Source: Paramacrobiotus metropolitanus
Taxonomy: Eukaryota > Tardigrada > Eutardigrada > Parachela > Macrobiotidae
Length of the DNA: 64,000 nucleotides
Direction: 5' to 3'
NCBI RefSeq assembly: GCF_019649055.1
Contig: NW_026570262.1
Coordinates: 682,001 to 746,000, forward strand
The notes under the pieces are model-generated. The model had not been told where the DNA came from, ran no database searches, and worked only from the letters and a program-made list of their open reading frames with translations. Every line of letters starts with the position of its first letter. Position 1 is the stretch's first letter. The translations under genes were made by a program, and so were the position numbers. Below, piece after piece: positions 23,901 through 35,900 of this stretch.

Positions 23901-25691
23901 TAGGGCCTCCTTATCCATGCATGTGACAAGAGATAGCCGGGATTAATCCACCAGATTATTCCATTTAAGACGGATGCAAGCAGTTCTCGTTTATTGCGGT
24001 TTTCATTGTGCCATATATATAACGATGCATGCGGCATCGGCGCATTATTTGCGGAATGTATCTATATACGGTATTTGTGCACAGCAACTCTCGCGTCTCA
24101 TTATTTCAAGATTCGAAGGATCCATTTGACAAATATCGTCTAATTGGTCACAATTAAAAATTCACATGAGTTTAGTCAGCCATAATTCCCGCGTAATGTA
24201 TCCACATTCATTAATTCCGCTAGAAAAAACGATTTGTGCACTGTGCAGTTTATATACAGTGCAGTAGTGCGGTTGCAAGTCATAATGTGCGAAAATGTGC
24301 GCAGCGACGACGACGATATGCGGCTACCGAGCGAATGAGCAAAAATCTGCATATAACAATGGGAAGCCATGAGAGGAAGACATTTGATTTGATGCCGTCG
24401 TTTTTCCAAAGCAGCGCATTGATAGTAATGTACACACAACCACCGCTGGAGAGTGTGTATATAGGAATACACTTATCTGTGGTGGGGTACAAGTTTTCGC
24501 GCCATGTCCGCATATATCTGAGCTGCGGGCTGTATCATGTACGAAGATGGGATGGATGGCTGGAGTAGTGTGCCGCGTACTACGGCGGTCTTAATCTGGG
24601 AACGCGCCCGGCCAGCCCGACATTATGTCATGACATGATTTGGGGAATATGTATGTTAGCCGGGGAAAACTGCTGATACAACACAGTCAACAGCGGCAGT
24701 ACGACAACGCGAACATTAGTTCATCACGAACAAACCCCGTGCCAAGGGTCCAGAGATGGCGGCTAGCGGAAGAGGGAACAAGAGAAGAGCTAACTGTGAT
24801 AAATGCATACTATACAGCTTATCGCAAACACATGATCCAGCTGCTTCGGGAATGTGGCCGCGGCGTCGATTGCATTTAGTGTTGGCCGTTCTCCGGTTTC
24901 CTTCGCTTGATATTGCCGCTGCGCATAATACGTTTACTGTAGCACTGCTAACTGTGTTATACATAGTTACGGGACTCATAAGTCTGGTCCTGTCTGGATA
25001 TAACGTTGTTTCGAAAGGAATACGTATGTATAGCAAATATCCATGTTAAATTATGATATGATTTACAGCTTTGTTTAAGCGCAGCCGGTGCTCTTTCTTA
25101 ACCTTTATGCCATAACTGCTCTCAATTACAGTAATTGCTAGCCAGCGAAGAATTTTTTCTTAATAAAGCGACCCATAATTGTTCAGGAGTTGTATTACAC
25201 TTATCAATTTATTCCGATTTATTTATGGTCACCATTTAATCATTTTACAAGGTTTATTTATGTGTAAAATATCGCTGAAATTGTTTAAAGTAAAGCTCAT
25301 ATGTACGCACTCACTTACGCTCATTTACAGTACTAGCCGGAACTCAGAAGCATACGGACTGCGCAAGCTGGCTGTATTGTACCTTAGGTAGTATTTGATT
25401 ATACTGTTAAAAGCAATTATACTGATACATTCACAGGTTTATTTCATATACCGACCCTAGATTAATTGGCTGCGCGCTAGTTGAGAAAATCTCAAATTTC
25501 TTAACCATGTGGGGATAATGGAGCTATTGGACAAATCCGGAATGCGCTACTCCACAAAAATCTTTATCCGATTCAGAATTGATCATTTTATTTTATTTGT
25601 TTAACATACCAGTTAAATTTCTATGTAAGTTTTATTCGGTTAATGCCATCAAAGGGTCGCAGAACAACAACATCGGTCACACTACTCAAAA

Positions 25692-25723
25692 TGAATCCTA
25701 ACAATTTCTATTGTTAGGATTCA
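25692..25723. repeat. perfect 14-bp inverted repeat with 4-base loop
   Basis: The arms TGAATCCTAACAAT (25692-25705) and ATTGTTAGGATTCA (25710-25723) are exact complements around TTCT. It lies in intergenic DNA and no larger element was seen around it. Confidence 0.75.
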
Positions 25724-25854
25724 ACAATTCTAGAACAGTGGTCACATTCCACATTCCACGGTATATATAAGTGATTTAGCATTAAAATTTACCTGTTCCT
25801 TTAAAATTGTTATGATTTATATATACAGATCAAAACACTCACGCGTATTTCTGT

Positions 25855-26199
25855 TTATTTAATACTAAAAAACAAAAACCGTTCGATGTTTAGTACACTA
25901 CAAAATTTTGTTTCAGAGTCCCGAAGAATTTGCTTGGATTGTTCCTTAAGTACTCTGTATGACCTTTTCAGAAGCTGCAGTCTATCATCAAATAACCACT
26001 TACTAAACAAAACCTTGTGCATTCTCCAATAGTCGACCCACTTTATCGTTAGTAAAATAGTGTAACGGTCCGCCATTATTTTATGTAATATTACCACAGG
26101 ATAATGCAGTTTATGCATACCGCTTTTTTTAGTGACGACAAGATACTGTATAACGCACACTGCTATTTTAAGGCCTACCATGATTTTTTCTGATGCCAT
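25855..26199 (-). CDS. hypothetical single-exon frame, 114 aa
   Basis: An ATG-started frame encodes a basic protein with two hydrophobic stretches near its start (about residues 8-22 and 34-54) and a Lys/Arg-rich C-terminal half. I do not recognise it, and no neighbouring exon or family motif supports it. It lies alone in AT-rich intergenic DNA and may be chance. Confidence 0.2.
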   Translation of the reverse strand: MASEKIMVGLKIAVCVIQYLVVTKKSGMHKLHYPVVILHKIMADRYTILLTIKWVDYWRMHKVLFSKWLFDDRLQLLKRSYRVLKEQSKQILRDSETKFCSVLNIERFLFFSIK

Positions 26200-26841
26200 C
26201 TCCGATTGCCTCGTTAATTTTTATTAAACCGTAAATATCAGGAACAGCTAAATTGTTGAAAACCGCATACAACGAATAGCTAAACCATGATGTTGTAGCC
26301 TCAGATAATAAAACACTGACTCAATGATAATAATATTACCGGTATCGAATGGCACAAAAGCAAAGTGAACCAGAATAAACAGCAAAAACATAATTTTATG
26401 AAGGTAAAATTAAAACAATATCAAGAAATTATAAATCAAATGGTCTATGAAAGCACAAAAGACACAGCTAAAATAAAGTTAATTTGCACTAGAACACAAA
26501 CTAGTACGTCTGACTCCATACTGCATGTGTAGCTTCCAAAAGCACTACCAACTGGCCAAAGCACAGGGATAGCAAGGTGACTATAACCAATATCCGACAA
26601 CCAAAAAGAACCCAAACTCAACAGATGGTGTAGTCGGGGTGGATGATACGGAAATGGCGTAATTGAGAGTGCAGATGAAGGGAGTTATGGACATGATGTC
26701 GTCAAACGGTCAGAAATAAACAAAGGACAACACAAACGAAAATCTTTTCGGTCTTGATATACAGGGTGGCTTTTTAAGATTTTTACAAACAGCTGATGAC
26801 AGAAGGGCACAATAAAGCGGAAGATGAGAGAAGAAGACTGC

Positions 26842-26924
26842 TCAGTAGCCTGATAGCTCGGAGAAAGTCTGGTCCAACTCGTCCGAGATGGTTTTGTATC
26901 TTTCCTTCTCGTGGACCACGTCGT
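26842..26924 (-). other. tropomyosin last exon 9b (muscle-like C-terminus)
   Basis: After a TTGCAG acceptor the exon reads 27 codons and a stop at 26842-26844, ending in SELSGY. The phrase [18 protein letters not shown] is the classic tropomyosin C-terminus that overlaps the next molecule head to tail. It has the same phase and the same length (83 bases) as the other last exon at 27352-27434, so one of the two must be chosen. The longest reading frame across this place is in another frame and hides it. Confidence 0.92.
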
Positions 26925-29900
26925 CTGCAACGCAACAGTATTACAATCAAGAACCGACACATCTGCGAAATGCCACATTTGTAAGCCGTCGAATTCAACA
27001 AGATAACAAATTTCCACAGAAAACTCATCACAAAATCTTACAACGCAATTCATTAACACAACGAAAATTCGACAAGCACTTTTGCACAGATTTTGGTAAC
27101 CACAATAAGTACTCGTAAACGTCCAATAAACGGTTAAAAGTTTTAAGGAAGGCGGATGGGGAAAATATAAGTAGTGTGCTGTTAAGGCATATGAACACAT
27201 TTTTGATCGTTATTAATTTTTGATTTTATTACAAGCATTTATACATACACAAGTCATACGGTTAGTAGGGTGAAATCTAATCGTAAGATGCTGTTATTAA
27301 TCCAATGGGGCATACATACAGATAACATATATGTACATGCAGAATGCACATCTACATGGACTGGATATCCTGTAACGTCGCTTCCATTTCTTCCGTAAGG
27401 GCCTTGCATTTCTCTTTTTCGGCAACAAGCTCGTCTGTGTTAGTCACAACAATTCAACTTGTGAGACAACGTAAAGAACACGCGGGCAAATACAATGGTC
27501 GCACATTATCATAACATACACCTTTGTATACATACACAACGGTCCGCAAACGGTACGCAATAAGAACAACCATGAAAACACCCCAACTTTTGTTGGAGAT
27601 GTCATACAAAACAAATTCCATACCTTCCAAGCGGTCCACTTCTTTCTGTAATTTCTGTACAGACCGTTCGGCAAATTCCGCGCGAGTTTCCGCCTGCAAG
27701 AGATTTGGTCACCTCACACCACATAAAAAGTAAAACGACAACTCTGATTGACCCATTCACGTATAAACTGGATGTCAAAGCTACAATTTTGAAAATATTG
27801 CGCTGTTGTGTATGCATTAATTTTATCAATCGCACGCGGAACCATCACACAGTTAAACATGCCTAAAACCTGTAAAATTTTAAAATCTGAACAGGATCTC
27901 TTCAGCTAAACAATGCATACCTCCTTAAGCCGGGTGGTCATAACGCGGATTTGTTCTTCATACGAATCTTCGCGTTGCAGAGCCTATTAACCACAAAAGA
28001 TATTTGTATTGCTAAGTTTGCATTTGTTATGGCTTTGTCAGTACCTTCTCTTCGCTGACTTCCAGAGATTTCAGGTTGTTACCGACAACACGGAGTTCCT
28101 CCTCCAACTCCACGATCTTCCTAGACGTTTGAACAGAATCGTTATACAACCACCGTTTACAAATATTAAACGAAAACATTCGCGTGCCGCAACATTAGTA
28201 CAGACAAACAGTTCACAGGCTATTAAATACATGTTCACATGGTTAGTGAGGCCTTACATTTCTCCGGCTTCGGCGCGCTCCTCCGCGCGCTCAAGGTCAG
28301 CTTCAACCATGACTAGTTTGCGTGCAACCTGTTACGAGAATTGGAAAAAGAAAGTGCGTGTTAGTAAAAGAACATGCCATATAATGTCATGGGCAAGGAA
28401 ATGGCAATAGTAAACACGAGACAACATGGGTCACATAAACAGCATTTTTGGAGCCATTTTGCAAGGTTGTTTTGGGGTTCGCTACTTGGTTGCACAACAA
28501 GGTTTATATGTTAGTTTTTCGAAGTGCATCATTTGATATATTTCCATGCGAATGCAACACCGAAATCTTTCGTGCAAAAACAAGCATTCTGCACAGCGGC
28601 TTCGTCGAATGGTACAATAAAATCCGCGGTGACCAACTTACGATTCACCGGCTTCGGCACGTTCTTCCGCACGTTCAAGATCAGCTTCCACCATGGCCAG
28701 CTTACGGGCCACTTCATCGTACTTGCGATCAGCATCTTCAGCCATCAGTCGGGCTTCGGCCAACTGACTCTCCAGCACGGCACACCGGTCTTCATCAGTG
28801 ATGCTGCGGCTCTCCAGCACCTTCCGATTGCTGTTCGGCCATTGCAGAGCATTAAAAAATACAGCAGGTACCACCACCAAAGCAGCTAATCAACCAGCAT
28901 GCAAACATCACAACACATCACAAAAGCCGCCGAATCACCCTAACCCTTTCACCCGAACGAAGGGGTCTTTCTAAACAGTAAGGGCAAAGTGGATTCAGGA
29001 GATCAACGCTAACCTCATCGTATTTGATTTCAGCTTCCTCAGCGACCGTTCTGGCCTGTTTCAGTTGTTCTTCCAGCTGTTCAACTCTCAAATCATCCAT
29101 GCTGAACCGCTGTTCCAGTGACTTCCGAACACTATCATTATACTTATGCTATAACATGTCTGTCCGTTCTGCATCTCATTAAATTTGATGCAAGTCTGCG
29201 CTCGCTCTATGGCCGAAAACTTTGGTGCAGGGTGTTGCATGCGGAGAATTACGGGTAAATTGTTAAAAACCCAACAACCTTACAAAATCCTCAGTAGAAC
29301 CCAGACGGATAGGAGAAACCGCAAAAGATACCTCTTCGTATTTTCGGTCTGCTTCTTCGGCTAACGCTCGTGCTTGTGCAAGCTGCTCTTCCAATTGAGA
29401 ACAACGATCATCGTCAAGATTTGATCTGTTTTCCAAGGCTTTCCTCGCACTGATAGGTGAAAAAGGGATGAACATGCAGGGTTACTTTAAGGTTACTTTA
29501 AGGGTATTATATAACTTTTATATAATTCAAATTTATACTTTAAGGGTATGGTAATCATATTATGTTCTAAAGATTTTTACTGAGAATATGCTTTCCTATC
29601 ACAAAAATTCTTGGTATAAAGTGCTAGACAGTCAAACTGTTTTCGGCGTGAATTGTTAGGCGATCACTAAATTAGTCACAAATTGTCATGCTACGTGTTT
29701 CGATAATACGCACCGCTCCGATTCGTCGGCTGCGGCGCATGCTTCTTCCAACTTGGAAGTGGCCGATTTAAGTCTTTCTTCGGTCCTTTCCAAATCTTCC
29801 TCGAGTAACTGAATCCTACGATTCAGAGCTGCCACCTCGGCTTCCGCCTGTGTAATACAAAAACAGACAAAAAATAAATAAGAGCGCGTAAACAATCTAG

Positions 29901-32900
29901 TGAAAGAGTGGCCTCTGGCCATGCGGCGGCGGCGCACCGTAACATACTCTCTGTGTCGTCTCTATTTCCGTCTCGATCGCAACAAAATGCTATGAATTGT
30001 TAATCTGCACACCGACCAATGCAGAGTTCAACAAGAAAAGTCAATGCATGTTATCAATATCGCTATCTTCCGGAAATATGCGCTTATTAAGCAATATAAC
30101 TAGCAAAATAGTGTCAAAATGTGTTAAGTACAATCGAACAAGACCGGTAGTTTATAACGACTGCACATAACAGTGGCGGATAGGTTTTTGTCTTACGAAA
30201 CGTCGGCATCCCTTTTCAACGGTAAGTACAGTACGACCATTTCATTTACACTCTTCCTTACAGCTAGGTACTGTCTGGTGTAGTGCACCATTAAAGACAA
30301 GACTTCATTGCGGGAATTCGCCCTACATATTGCATTTTATACGCACATTCAAAATTTTACAGGATTTCAATAATCAACGGTAACTGACTTCAGACAGCAC
30401 AAAACCGAAAATATTCAATTCTTATGCAAGATCCACAACGTAAACGATAACGTGCAGGCATTTCTAAGTGTCAAAGAAGCTGCACGCCATGCATACAATC
30501 AAAAATTTCAAACACAGATCTAACTTTGTGGACAAACTTCTGCCTACGTTTGTTCAAACGTGTCAACAGTGACCGCGCCATCATCGTGTTGAAATTTAAC
30601 AGAAGTTTACAGTTAGCTAAATAGTATATAAAACGAAAATGTATTGTGTTCGTCTGTATGTAAATTTGTGTATGTAAACGAGCACCAATTGCTGAGTTCA
30701 AAATTGCTATGTGCTAGTATCCATTAAATTACTACAAGCTCCCAACGGATAACCTTTCGCAATAATCATGAAAAAAACTTCAATTTGAAAAGATAGCGAA
30801 GTACCGTTTATGCCTTTATGGACACACACTGAATGATGCACCTATTCTAAAATCGCTCCTTTTAAACTTATTTCCACAAGAATGTGCAGCACCCTGCATA
30901 TTTCCGAAGCAACAACACTTCACGAGCGGTATCACTCGCGTAGTATCACGCGATTTTTCGCCAACAGGCAAAGGAAAGCTACTTGTTTGATTAAATGTAC
31001 ACACCACTTATGGCGGCCATCCCAATACCTTTTTTGGAAGTGGCAGTGTTCAAACCAAGTCTTCCAACAACGTTGACATTAGCGCTTTTTTACATAATGC
31101 TGTACAGATACCGGCGGTTCTCTCTCTTTCACGCCTTGGTAAAATTAGAATAGGTCAAGACAAATTCTGCGTCTGACGGCTGATTTTACCTGTGCAAATA
31201 CCTCAAGATAATTATAACTCCTGAAAGACCCCGTCAAACTTCATGGCAGTCAATTTGAATAATATGCGCAATTTTGCGAAAACTTACACCGATCTCGTTG
31301 CACAACGATATATCAACTAGCTGCAAACATAAATTTGCAAGAAATTATTCAACTTTACACGAAATCAGGCAACGGTAACTGGCAAAATAGGAAACCCGAT
31401 TAAAAGAAAGCCATTTCCAAGATTTTCAAAAAATCAGTTTTGCCATGTATCTGTAGACAGAGCAATCATCAATATGGCTTCGAAATGTACCACAAGGTGT
31501 CATTAATTCACACATTCTTGCACGATGGCCTCTATAATTGCTCCGATATCATAATAACACACTTATTATTCAAGTTGCGTTGTAAAAAATTACTACAATA
31601 TACAAATATCATAATGGCAGCAGAGATTGGTGATTGGCGCTCTGCTATTAGCGTTAACAAAAAACAAGCGGTAAATCAGAAAGACCTGAACTAAAGCCCC
31701 ACATACGCATCACGAACACACAGTGCATTAAAATGCAATCATATCAACATATTATTTAAAAACAGAATCATTATTCTATTATGTCTCAAGTTCCCAGCCC
31801 TCGTGTTTGCTTCTGGAAAACGCAGTTACAAGAAAATTTAGCAGTATCAAATCAGAAGCCAGTATCAGTCCTCCAAGTTAATTTTTTAAACCTTGAATTC
31901 GGGCTTAAGATTTCACTAAATTAAAATCCTATGCCAGCACGGATTCTAATATTCATCTATATTTCATACGCATAAGGAAATCTAATGTTGTAAAGTAGCT
32001 GGCTCAAAATTTCGCAGGATAAGCAAGCACAGACAAATCCGAACTCCCTCCAAAACCATACGCCTTAATAAGTACTTCCAAGCCAAATCTTTTTGGAACA
32101 AGAAGAACAAAGCCAGAACGTTTACAAAATTTATCAAAGTGTATTTACAAAGATCTCAATCAAATTCCAATAGCGATCAGTTTAACAGTTTTAAAAGAAA
32201 TGGTCAAATCGGATCGCTTTGCTTTGCAGTCTTGCACATGAAGACTTATACTGGTAGCCTGCGAATTCAGAATCGGATTCTAAAATTTTTTACTAAGTAA
32301 CATTACTGCACATAATGTACATTGCATAATCTGCAGTCCAAGATTCGCCAAGATATTACAAAAATGGATAAAAAATATAATGGCGACCTTACTTCTTCGC
32401 GCCTTTTAATCTCAAGAGCATGACGCTTTTCAGCCTCTTCTGCAGAATCCCTTGCATTCTCCATCTCTTCCTTAGCCTGACGCATCTTCTTCTTCAGGAT
32501 ATCCAGCATACTGCCTTGCGTGTGGTGAGCCATTTTGAATCAGAAATACGAAAACCAGAAAATGGAAGAAACGGCCTAAAAAGACCTAATAGGGGAAGAC
32601 GGAACTGGAGCGAAGAGATACCAGCGGATGATAAGAGTATCCCAAGTGATCACCACGATCGCGGAGGAACTGGGGTTTCGATAGGATGCCCACCAAAGCA
32701 AACTGCTCTCTAGCCAGGGTACTTATGGAAAAAATCTCTCTTCAGTACTAACGCATCAGATTGGAACGCGGTGAAACGGAACAGGTATGCTGAACAACGC
32801 ATAGGTAAGCTCTCTCGAATACAGCGCTGCAAATATACGTAAGCGAACTAAACCACCTGCTCATCAACTCCGTGTGTGGACGTTTCGTTTGCTTCTCTCT

Positions 32901-35900
32901 ATGTTTGGCACACCCCCTTATTGACCGACTATGGGTCGACTGGTCGTAACATGTGGCTGAGTCGTTGCAATGGATTTGTGATCCGGTTTTGACCACCACT
33001 GCCGACATTTATTCACTTTTATCGAATGCGTATAAAACAACCAAATCAAAAATTGTCTGTGAACGGTTGTTGCCCATTTCGTCTGTACATGTGCAGACTA
33101 CCGTCCAGGTGTGCATACAATTTTGTGCAGACGTACAGCAGACGAATGTGTTTACAAAAGTTTCAACGGTGATGTGTTTACAAATTGTAAGTTTTACGGG
33201 TTAAATTATTACTAGAAACAGTCGCACGGGATATCGAATGAAATCCTAATTAACGATAAGCTCGGCAATCGGTATCGTTATCTGACAACCGACATACAAC
33301 CCAAAGCCCAAATGCACTTGACCACTTCCGGTCAGCCCATAACCACAACAAATACGATAAACCGAAGAGTTGTTTGCCTGGGCCGTGATTAATATCGATC
33401 CACGTCCCTATTTGGCGTTTAAATTCGCACTGACTAGGTTAAGCGCTCATAAACAAAATGACTAAGAGCCTCGTCTTAGGAAAACAAAGTAAATGCGTGT
33501 TTTGTCTGCAAACGAGTTCGTCAACTCGTGATTCACCGGTTACATTGATTATTATTGCGCCTTTCGGGTTATTATGGGGTTGAAGGCACCAAACAGTGTA
33601 CTGCATACTCATAGTCTGCATATAGATATCTGTAAGCAAGGTGCTGTAATGTACAATACAGTAAGTACTGACGTAGTCAGCAGAGAGCACAGTAATGCAA
33701 AGTTGCATAATGCATACCATTACGAATATTGAATGAGCACTGATTTACAAGATTTAGACTTCAGAAAACAAAATAACCATTATGCGTCTTTCAACAACAA
33801 AGCACAAAGACAAACGATCTTAACACAGTTAACATTTTCAAAATCCTATTAAGTAAATAATAAGTATTTGCTGTCGCATGGCGGGCATTTTTGGAAAAAA
33901 AAGAACCTGCAACTTAATTATAAGTTGAGTAACAAATTTTGTTCTAACCTTTAAGAAGCTTAAAATTTAACTAGATTTCGCACCTTGCACTGTTTTTCTT
34001 TCAAAATTTAAGCTGCGTACCGGCCTCTAAGTTCCAGAGCTCTTGCCCCTACGTACTCTCGTCAAAATGAGTTCACAACTCGCAATCAGTGAATTCGATA
34101 CCTCTTACGGCACTTGCAACTGCCTTTGCACGTTACGATGTGGAAGTTGAATGTTCAAGTTGTTTGCTTAAGAACTTGGATTTGCACTATGAATGATGAT
34201 AGACAGACAGTCCGTACATCTCCTAAAAACTGATAACTCTGACGTAAGCTTGTAGATCGTTCTGTAGAGCAAATATTTGATATGCCATGAAAGTGCACGC
34301 TATATCGGAACCTGTACGAAAATGCCGGAACTGGTACGATCGCCAAGAGCTGCAACAGCTGTGCACCTTTGGGCACTATCACAAATTTACAGCACAACAA
34401 ATTATTCGAATCTGTCAGGCTTATAAGTGATGCCGCACACGGTACGTATTCCCGTTTCGTAGTATTGGTCACTTTTCGATTACAGTGCCCTGGTCTTAAG
34501 TCTTCGCCTTGGAGGCACATCAGACTTCGTTGAGATTACTGCCATGAAAACCAACGTACATGTACTGAGATGGATATCGATACATTGAACATATATTCCA
34601 AAGTTTTTAACCACCACAATCTATAGAACATTCGCTCTTACCCGCTTCATATGAACATTTATAATGTTATGTAGTTCGTTCCCAATAATCTGAAACTTCA
34701 TTTCAGCCGGAGACTTCATTAAGGAAGACCCTAGAGCCAGGCCTGGAAATCTGGACTTTCTGGTTTGTGCTTGTTTGTGCTGACTGCTTATTTGCTCCAC
34801 AGACTGAGATTTACAACGGACACTGGAATAATCCTCCCCTTCGACAAATTCTGCACGCGCGACATCGCCTCCGGGTTGGCCACCACCAGCTTCCGGCGCC
34901 GGCGATTCTAAAGGTTTCCTGCTCCTTTCTACCATTTGTCGTCACAGCGGACCAGTTTCAATACGGCATCATAATCATGAACCATTAGAAAAAATTTCGC
35001 AACCGTCCATTCTGATCAACACCGCGGTAATCAACTAAATACTATACAGCGAAACAAACGAACATGCATGAAAGTTATCCAATACATTCGCCGAGCAATC
35101 GCTCCGACCTCTTCTGCAGACTGTTCGTAGTTCGTACATTAGTCGTATACACACAACTCAAACATCTAACACCACTATCATCAATATGGTTTTTCCTTGT
35201 GGAGACTGCTTGTTCCCTGAACGTCGAGGATTACTCAGATCGACTCTGACTATACTTCTGACTGCGAAACTGTAGCCAGTTTATATTCCGAGCTATTTTT
35301 AAATCAGTGAAAGCCATTCAATACGGAAGCTTGGTGTGGTCAGTGTGTGAAAGATGTGGATCGTAAGATCTGACGCTTATTAAGTTCACGCTTATTAAAT
35401 GGCCTCGTTTTGCTGATATCCAGCAGTTGCTATTATTCAGGTCACTTCATCCGAAGATGAACCTTTTCATTGCAGAATGCTTTCATATTTTCAATTTAAG
35501 AAATTGGACAGTTTCAGGTACACTGCAGATTCGCAAATCGCAACTGAATCGTACTGCTATTTCGGCACCATGCTGCATATTCATAAAGTAGCACACATAG
35601 TTTGTTATATTACGAACAAACCTACGTCATCCTTAAACTCACAGCGAAATAAAACAGTTAAGAAAAACAATTAGCAGCCGGCAGAAGGGAAAACTGGCGT
35701 GAAAGTTTTCGCATAGTTTTTTTTCGTTTTCGCCGCGCTTTACCGTAGTACGGTCTGTAATACTGTTCAAGAATTCTTTAATGCTAATGGTAACATATTA
35801 ACTAATCTAGCGAGCACTGGTTGAAGTCTATGGACGAAAACTGAATTTCTGAACGTAATTCGGTAATTCAATTCGTTATATTATTTAATTGCGTATTTAG

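Larger units (their letters stand above)
20965..26841. other. intergenic region between SLC4 and tropomyosin
   Basis: This is about 5.9 kb of AT-rich DNA. It should hold the SLC4 promoter and 5' UTR on its left side and the tropomyosin 3' UTR on its right side. I recognise no conserved exon. It includes one 114-codon minus-strand frame (25855-26199) and a perfect hairpin (25692-25723), listed separately, plus a patch dense in TATAC/GTATA palindromes around 22300-22355. Confidence 0.5.

Noticed and set aside
24640-25049. Short frames on both strands in a GC-richer patch
   Set aside because: No recognisable protein or splice pattern; may be regulatory DNA or untranslated exon.
26685-27200. 171-codon minus-strand frame
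   Set aside because: It is a shadow: the true coding content here is tropomyosin last exon 26842-26924 in another frame.
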